Under the pieces are notes generated by a model. That model did not search any database. It was not told where the DNA came from and saw only the letters and a list, made by a program, of their open reading frames with translations. A program made the translations under genes and the position numbers. From assembly GCA_044507695.1 (NCBI GenBank), contig JBIQJD010000005.1, positions 124,001-188,000 on the forward strand: a stretch of DNA of 64,000 nt, written 5' to 3'. Below, piece after piece: positions 61,101 to 64,000 of the stretch. The stretch comes from JBIQJD01 sp044507695. Lineage in GTDB: Bacteria; Bacteroidota; Ignavibacteria; Ignavibacteriales; Ignavibacteriaceae. Each line of letters begins with the position of its first letter. The stretch's first letter is position 1.

Positions 61101-64000
61101 CGGCATATGTTCCGCCGGTTCTAACAAATGTTCCTGCACCGCCTGTTCCAACCTGGAAGTTAGCTGAACCAAATGTGAACAGACCACCAGAATGAGTGAA
61201 ATTAGCTGTAGCGGTTAATGTACTGCTTACTATGTCTCCAGCTAATGTAACATTATCTTGTATGGTTAAATTAGCCACAGATGCTGAAGCCGGAACATTA
61301 AATGTTTGGGTCTCACCATTTGAAGCATCAATGTCTAAGGTTAAGATGCCTGTAACTCCACCATTAGTTGCTACGAAAGCACTTCCTGAACTAACAGTGA
61401 TATTAGCACCTGAAGCTAACAATATTCTTCCGGCACCTATATCGAATATAGCACCATCTCCAGCAGGAGCTGATGTTACTCCATCACTCAAAGTCAGATT
61501 ACCTCTGATTTCAAGATTTGCTGTTGAGGCACTTAAAAGAGTGAAAGTCTGTGCAGCGCCATCATTGGTAACATCTCTATATTCAAAATTAGCACCAATA
61601 ACTGCAGTTCCGGCACCTGATACTGTTAGATTAGTTGCAGCAGATGTGAACAACAATAAACCATTTGTTGTTGTTGCACCAACTGTTAATGCAGGGGCTG
61701 TTCCCTTATGCTGTAAGGTGAAACCTCCTAAGTCTATTACACCTGCAGGATGAGTTAAATTGCCTGACATAACTGCATTAGCGCCTAATGCAAATGTAGC
61801 GCCTGCTGCAGTAGTTAAATTAGCGAAGTTATTTTCATTTGCTGGATTAGCAGGTACTGTAAAGGATACTGTTAATGATGATGCAGCACCACCCTGGAAG
61901 TTTATATTTCCATCTGCAGTTGTAAAATCATCGTTGCCGCCTTGCCATACACCATCACCACCAAATGCATCGCTTAATAATCTGGAAGTACCTGAAATGC
62001 TATTTCCGACAGAACCAGCATTAACCTGAAGTGAAGGTAATGCGCCGCCGCCAGTGAATGCTGTACCAGTTGGAGATGCAAGGAATACATGTAATGTTCC
62101 ATTATCTACCAAATTACCAGCAACATTAGCTGCTGCACCCGCAATGGTAAGGTTATTGCCGGCAGTGTATAATGTCTGATCTGCAAGAATGGTAAGTGTA
62201 CCATTAACAGTTACATTATTACCTAATGTAACAATACCTTTACCATTTTCAGCACCGTTTGTAGTAGCTACAGTTAAATCATTCAAAAGTCCCGGAGCTG
62301 GATTAGCTTCAGCAGCTGTTGATTTATCGGCACCATAGTATGTAACATTTATTCTTGTTCCTGCTACTACTGTAGGTGGAGCAGTGAAAAATCCTTCGGT
62401 TCTGTAAACTGTTGGCCAAGGAGCTGAACCATTAAAGCTTGCATTTGCAAAATCAACTTCACCTTCAGCGAGATAGAAGTCACCATTAAATACTGAAGCA
62501 TTTGCAAAAGTTACAGCAGGAGATGAACCTGAATTATTATCAACTCCGAAATTTCCAAATCTAACGGTAGCGCTTGCGGATGCTGCTCCGTTAACTACCT
62601 GTGCAGCATTACCGCTCATCATTACAAATCCACCATTAACAGTAGTGTAACCAGTTGTATTCTGGAATCCACCACCGTCAGCACCACCCGGATCATTTTT
62701 ACCAATAAAGATTCTCGAGTTATTTAATTCTATTGTATTAACCACACCACCATTAGTACTGTTGAATACCAGTCCGTTAGCACTAACACCGGCCAGATTC
62801 GTGATATATAAGTTGCCTGGATTACCCTGATCTCCATCAGCGGATACAAAGTGCACATATGGTGCTGGTATAGCTGATGAATTGTTAACATTTACCCAGC
62901 CGGGGAAAGTCTGGTCTAATGTACCAAGAGTAATTATCTGTTGTACATTCGGGAAAGGTTCAGCGAAAATTAATTGTGTGCTTGTTGAATTAACAAAAAT
63001 TACGTTTTTACCAACATCACCTATTTGAATCTGAGAACCGCTGAATGTAACAGATCTGACTCCTGTTCCAAAATTAACATTACCTGATTTAAGTAAAGCC
63101 GGTCCGGTTGTAGACACCGCACCTGTTCCATTACCAAAACCAAGCGTTCCATTCGCATTATCTAATGTAATAGAACCAGCTGTAATAGTACCTGCACCGC
63201 TGGTATTGAATAAGATACTTCCAGCAGCCGTACCGGTAACTGTTAATTCACCGGTTATTGAAACAGATCCAGTTGTATGTGCAACTGTGATTGTACCTGC
63301 ACCTGTTGAGCTAACATTTTGGCCGACTGTAAAGGAGCCGGTAGTAGCATTAGGGAATGATATTGTTCCACCTGAATTCAGGATACTTCCGGTAATTAAA
63401 ATTGTACCAGTTGTACTGGTAGAAGTGATCGTGCCAGCGGAACTAACGATATCTCCACCAATAGTAAAAGCTGCAGATGTTGCTGATGGAAAGCTTATTG
63501 CACCTGATCCGGAATTTTCAATATTTCCCGTTATATTAACAGCAGCTTGTGTAGTAAAGAAAAAGCTGATATTAGAACTAGATTCATTATTTACGTTACC
63601 ATCTATTGTTACTGTACTGTTATTAGCAAGAACAGCACCAAGTACGATTACATCTCCAGATGCATCTTTAGAATTTGTAATATCCCCAACTATATCAAAA
63701 TTATCATTACCGAATTTAAGCACACCGCCCGTTGTTCCGGTAGCGCTTATATTAGTACCGTAGAATCCTCCACGGGGTGTACCTACTGGCAAATCAGCGA
63801 TGGTTATATTTCCATTTGCGCCAAAGGTCGCTGATGAAGAACTAAGAGTAATACCTCCAACCCTATCTGAGGTAGACCCAATTTCACTATCATTATCTCT
63901 TGTTCCGGTTGTACCAATTAAGATACTTCCATTATTTAAAGAATTTGTCACACCAGAAAAATCGGAACTATTATTTATACCACCGTCAAACAACAAATCA
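58117..64000 (-). CDS. Giant repeat-rich T9SS surface protein with dockerin-like and cohesin-type modules (5' end outside window)
   Basis: The frame is open to the right edge; at least 1960 residues are visible and the start lies outside. Most of it (about 1-1540) is a Gly/Thr/Asn/Ala-rich repeat of short strands (for example SGGTISFPNATTGSFTVG, NLTLNAGTLTVSASSTL), as in parallel beta-helix adhesins. Then comes a carboxypeptidase-regulatory-like Ig domain (SVSGTLTYDNESNTPISGAT, about 1575-1635). A dockerin-like segment follows at about 1660-1726 (DVNNSNTVNNTDALLIVRRF, later VGDANRSN), then a cohesin-type module (about 1727-1866) and a T9SS sorting domain (KQNYPNPFNPSTTIEYDLP, about 1867-1959). 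Probably a very large surface adhesin. Confidence 0.82.
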   Translation of the reverse strand, partial: DLLFDGGINNSSDFSGVTNSLNNGSILIGTTGTRDNDSEIGSTSDRVGGITLSSSSATFGANGNITIADLPVGTPRGGFYGTNISATGTTGGVLKFGNDNFDIVGDITNSKDASGDVIVLGAVLANNSTVTIDGNVNNESSSNISFFFTTQAAVNITGNIENSGSGAISFPSATSAAFTIGGDIVSSAGTITSTSTTGTILITGSILNSGGTISFPNATTGSFTVGQNVSSTGAGTITVAHTTGSVSITGELTVTGTAAGSILFNTSGAGTITAGSITLDNANGTLGFGNGTGAVSTTGPALLKSGNVNFGTGVRSVTFSGSQIQIGDVGKNVIFVNSTSTQLIFAEPFPNVQQIITLGTLDQTFPGWVNVNNSSAIPAPYVHFVSADGDQGNPGNLYITNLAGVSANGLVFNSTNGGVVNTIELNNSRIFIGKNDPGGADGGGFQNTTGYTTVNGGFVMMSGNAAQVVNGAASASATVRFGNFGVDNNSGSSPAVTFANASVFNGDFYLAEGEVDFANASFNGSAPWPTVYRTEGFFTAPPTVVAGTRINVTYYGADKSTAAEANPAPGLLNDLTVATTNGAENGKGIVTLGNNVTVNGTLTILADQTLYTAGNNLTIAGAAANVAGNLVDNGTLHVFLASPTGTAFTGGGALPSLQVNAGSVGNSISGTSRLLSDAFGGDGVWQGGNDDFTTADGNINFQGGAASSLTVSFTVPANPANENNFANLTTAAGATFALGANAVMSGNLTHPAGVIDLGGFTLQHKGTAPALTVGATTTNGLLLFTSAATNLTVSGAGTAVIGANFEYRDVTNDGAAQTFTLLSASTANLEIRGNLTLSDGVTSAPAGDGAIFDIGAGRILLASGANITVSSGSAFVATNGGVTGILTLDIDASNGETQTFNVPASASVANLTIQDNVTLAGDIVSSTLTATANFTHSGGLFTFGSANFQVGTGGAGTFVRTGGTYAGDGFFIFAGAAGGFGQGTTAMTLNKLRINTHNTDVTGTGTITVNSYLHLNNADFNADQAGTSRLVIGDGNGTTIEVTGDGTGGNIAGTGTTTFNAPIDYLLNGSSAITISNRTWPANTFAANNVTKAGANNVTLSANNRTINGNLTLNAGTLTVSASSTLSMPTVGSDITRVFPAALTVNGTFTAANVDLFYSGTGNTGVEYAAPTIVNDLSLLTGGTSLTIVSARTVAGTLNMASTLTIGANTVWTSAQTIPSGSTVIVNGGFSSTWNGGLTVNGTYQNDGTTVIPAGQTLAGTGTFTNSSGGTYNLNGNSTINNLTLIAGTTINANADLALTGTVTGGTNLVINFGGADAQAFTIPGNLTLGNITLAKTSDAKVTASGGNIAMAAGAVLTLTRGVLEIPNPNTLTINLTVGGGFITGLGFVRNPAVATDLAHVIGRLGVAIPAGVIGRTEWPVGSEEDYRPASLTFTAGNAVIAPTTIFVEHVDGTPSGTVNLNTLGMNVAPYAWRVLASTSLGFQVFDIEFTGTNLEQQFDSVDDLRILRRFDGDVAVNGWFLQGGTYSNILQINTPAPGDTNVTARAQNSTGGIVSQAAFFTIGVPKEAPTAFSVSGTLTYDNESNTPISGATVTLNPGGATTTTDAAGAWSFANVAIGSYTVSVSHNGVWLGANATDALLVSNHFNGSATLTGLPLVAADVNNSNTVNNTDALLIVRRFAGLDASFAAGDWAFSSANVNVSDADVAGVGLKGIAVGDANRSNIPTLSKEVITLGQTSEETRKVNLKEVIEIPVRVTSDMEVSAVSARFTYPAELATFEGLSSNMAGAVVKNENGQITLAWADFTGGKGSLALKASDVVFTLKFKPTEEFKSGSKFELVLDGSYSEFASKDGTVLVGNLSTASVEGYVPAEFSLKQNYPNPFNPSTTIEYDLPVDANVSLVVFNILGEQVATLFNGVQNAGSYKFNFDASSLSSGMYIYRIHVEAGDQKFTQNLRMMLLK
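58819..59019 (-). other. Dockerin-like segment in the giant surface protein
   Basis: Encodes a calcium-loop helix pattern D-x-N-x-S-x-x-x-N-x-x-D followed by ALLIVRRFAG, then GDWAF and a second shorter loop ending VGDANRS. This agrees with the dockerin type I-like segments common in Bacteroidetes secreted proteins, although the Gly at loop position 6 is missing in the first loop. Positions were estimated by counting residues. Confidence 0.6.

Noticed and set aside
59414..63763. Several long Val/Pro/Ala-rich frames on the + strand opposite the giant surface gene
   Set aside because: They mirror the repetitive Thr/Gly/Asn codons of the real - strand gene and lack ribosome sites.

Overview
The window reads as a chromosomal segment from a member of the Ignavibacteria/Chlorobi branch of the FCB group. 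The evidence is AT-rich DNA, six proteins ending in the T9SS type A sorting domain with its NPFNP signature, a PorV-like outer-membrane protein beside a TonB-dependent receptor, a tmRNA with a GEYNYALAA tag of Bacteroidetes style, and some TAnnTTTG promoter boxes. No insertion sequence, prophage, CRISPR array or defence island was seen. The assignment comes from recognising families, not from a database search.

Layout. 1-4247 (+): 3' end of surE, a PhzF-family gene, a membrane VWA protein and comF. 4251-7340 (-): argS, rsfS, a LytR_C-domain protein and a small envelope protein. 7653-15330 (+): a complete tryptophan operon (trpE-G-D-C-F, a DAHP synthase gene, trpB-A) behind a promoter, a 29-codon aromatic-rich leader peptide and a textbook attenuator. 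15352-18741: ridA, mazG, phoH, and a LysM protein with a small coiled-coil lipoprotein. 18938-26797 (-): radC (with no canonical start codon), an LpoA-like TPR/periplasmic-binding protein, a TPR protein, guaA, gcvH, accC, accB and efp. 27094-37668 (-): a PorV-like protein, a 1193-residue secreted protein, a TonB-dependent receptor, an FG-GAP/VCBS T9SS protein and a TPR membrane protein. Then come tRNA-Arg(CCG), a PHP phosphoesterase, a probable outer-membrane barrel, a small ABM-like protein and dapF (all -). 42105-43787 (+) is a second FG-GAP T9SS protein. 43960-49486 (-): ssrA (tmRNA), a PduO-type cobalamin adenosyltransferase, a YgfZ-like protein, a lipoprotein, an M20 dipeptidase and a propeller-like lipoprotein. 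49599-52068 (+): two LptF/LptG permeases. 52117-64000 (-): a DUF3467 protein, a TPR protein and three consecutive surface proteins with cohesin-type modules, the last running off the right edge.

How the genes work together. Core functions (translation, lipid synthesis initiation by AccB/AccC, purine and tryptophan synthesis, LPS export) are interleaved with a large cell-surface programme. The tryptophan operon carries its own first shikimate enzyme, and its leader peptide contains Phe, Tyr and Trp codons, so flux into and within the aromatic pathway may be tuned together. The right end encodes T9SS cargo built from repeated cohesin-type modules (1, 6 and 1 per protein) plus a dockerin-like segment. 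This is the most plausible candidate for an undescribed surface assembly, though it could equally be ordinary T9SS adhesin architecture.
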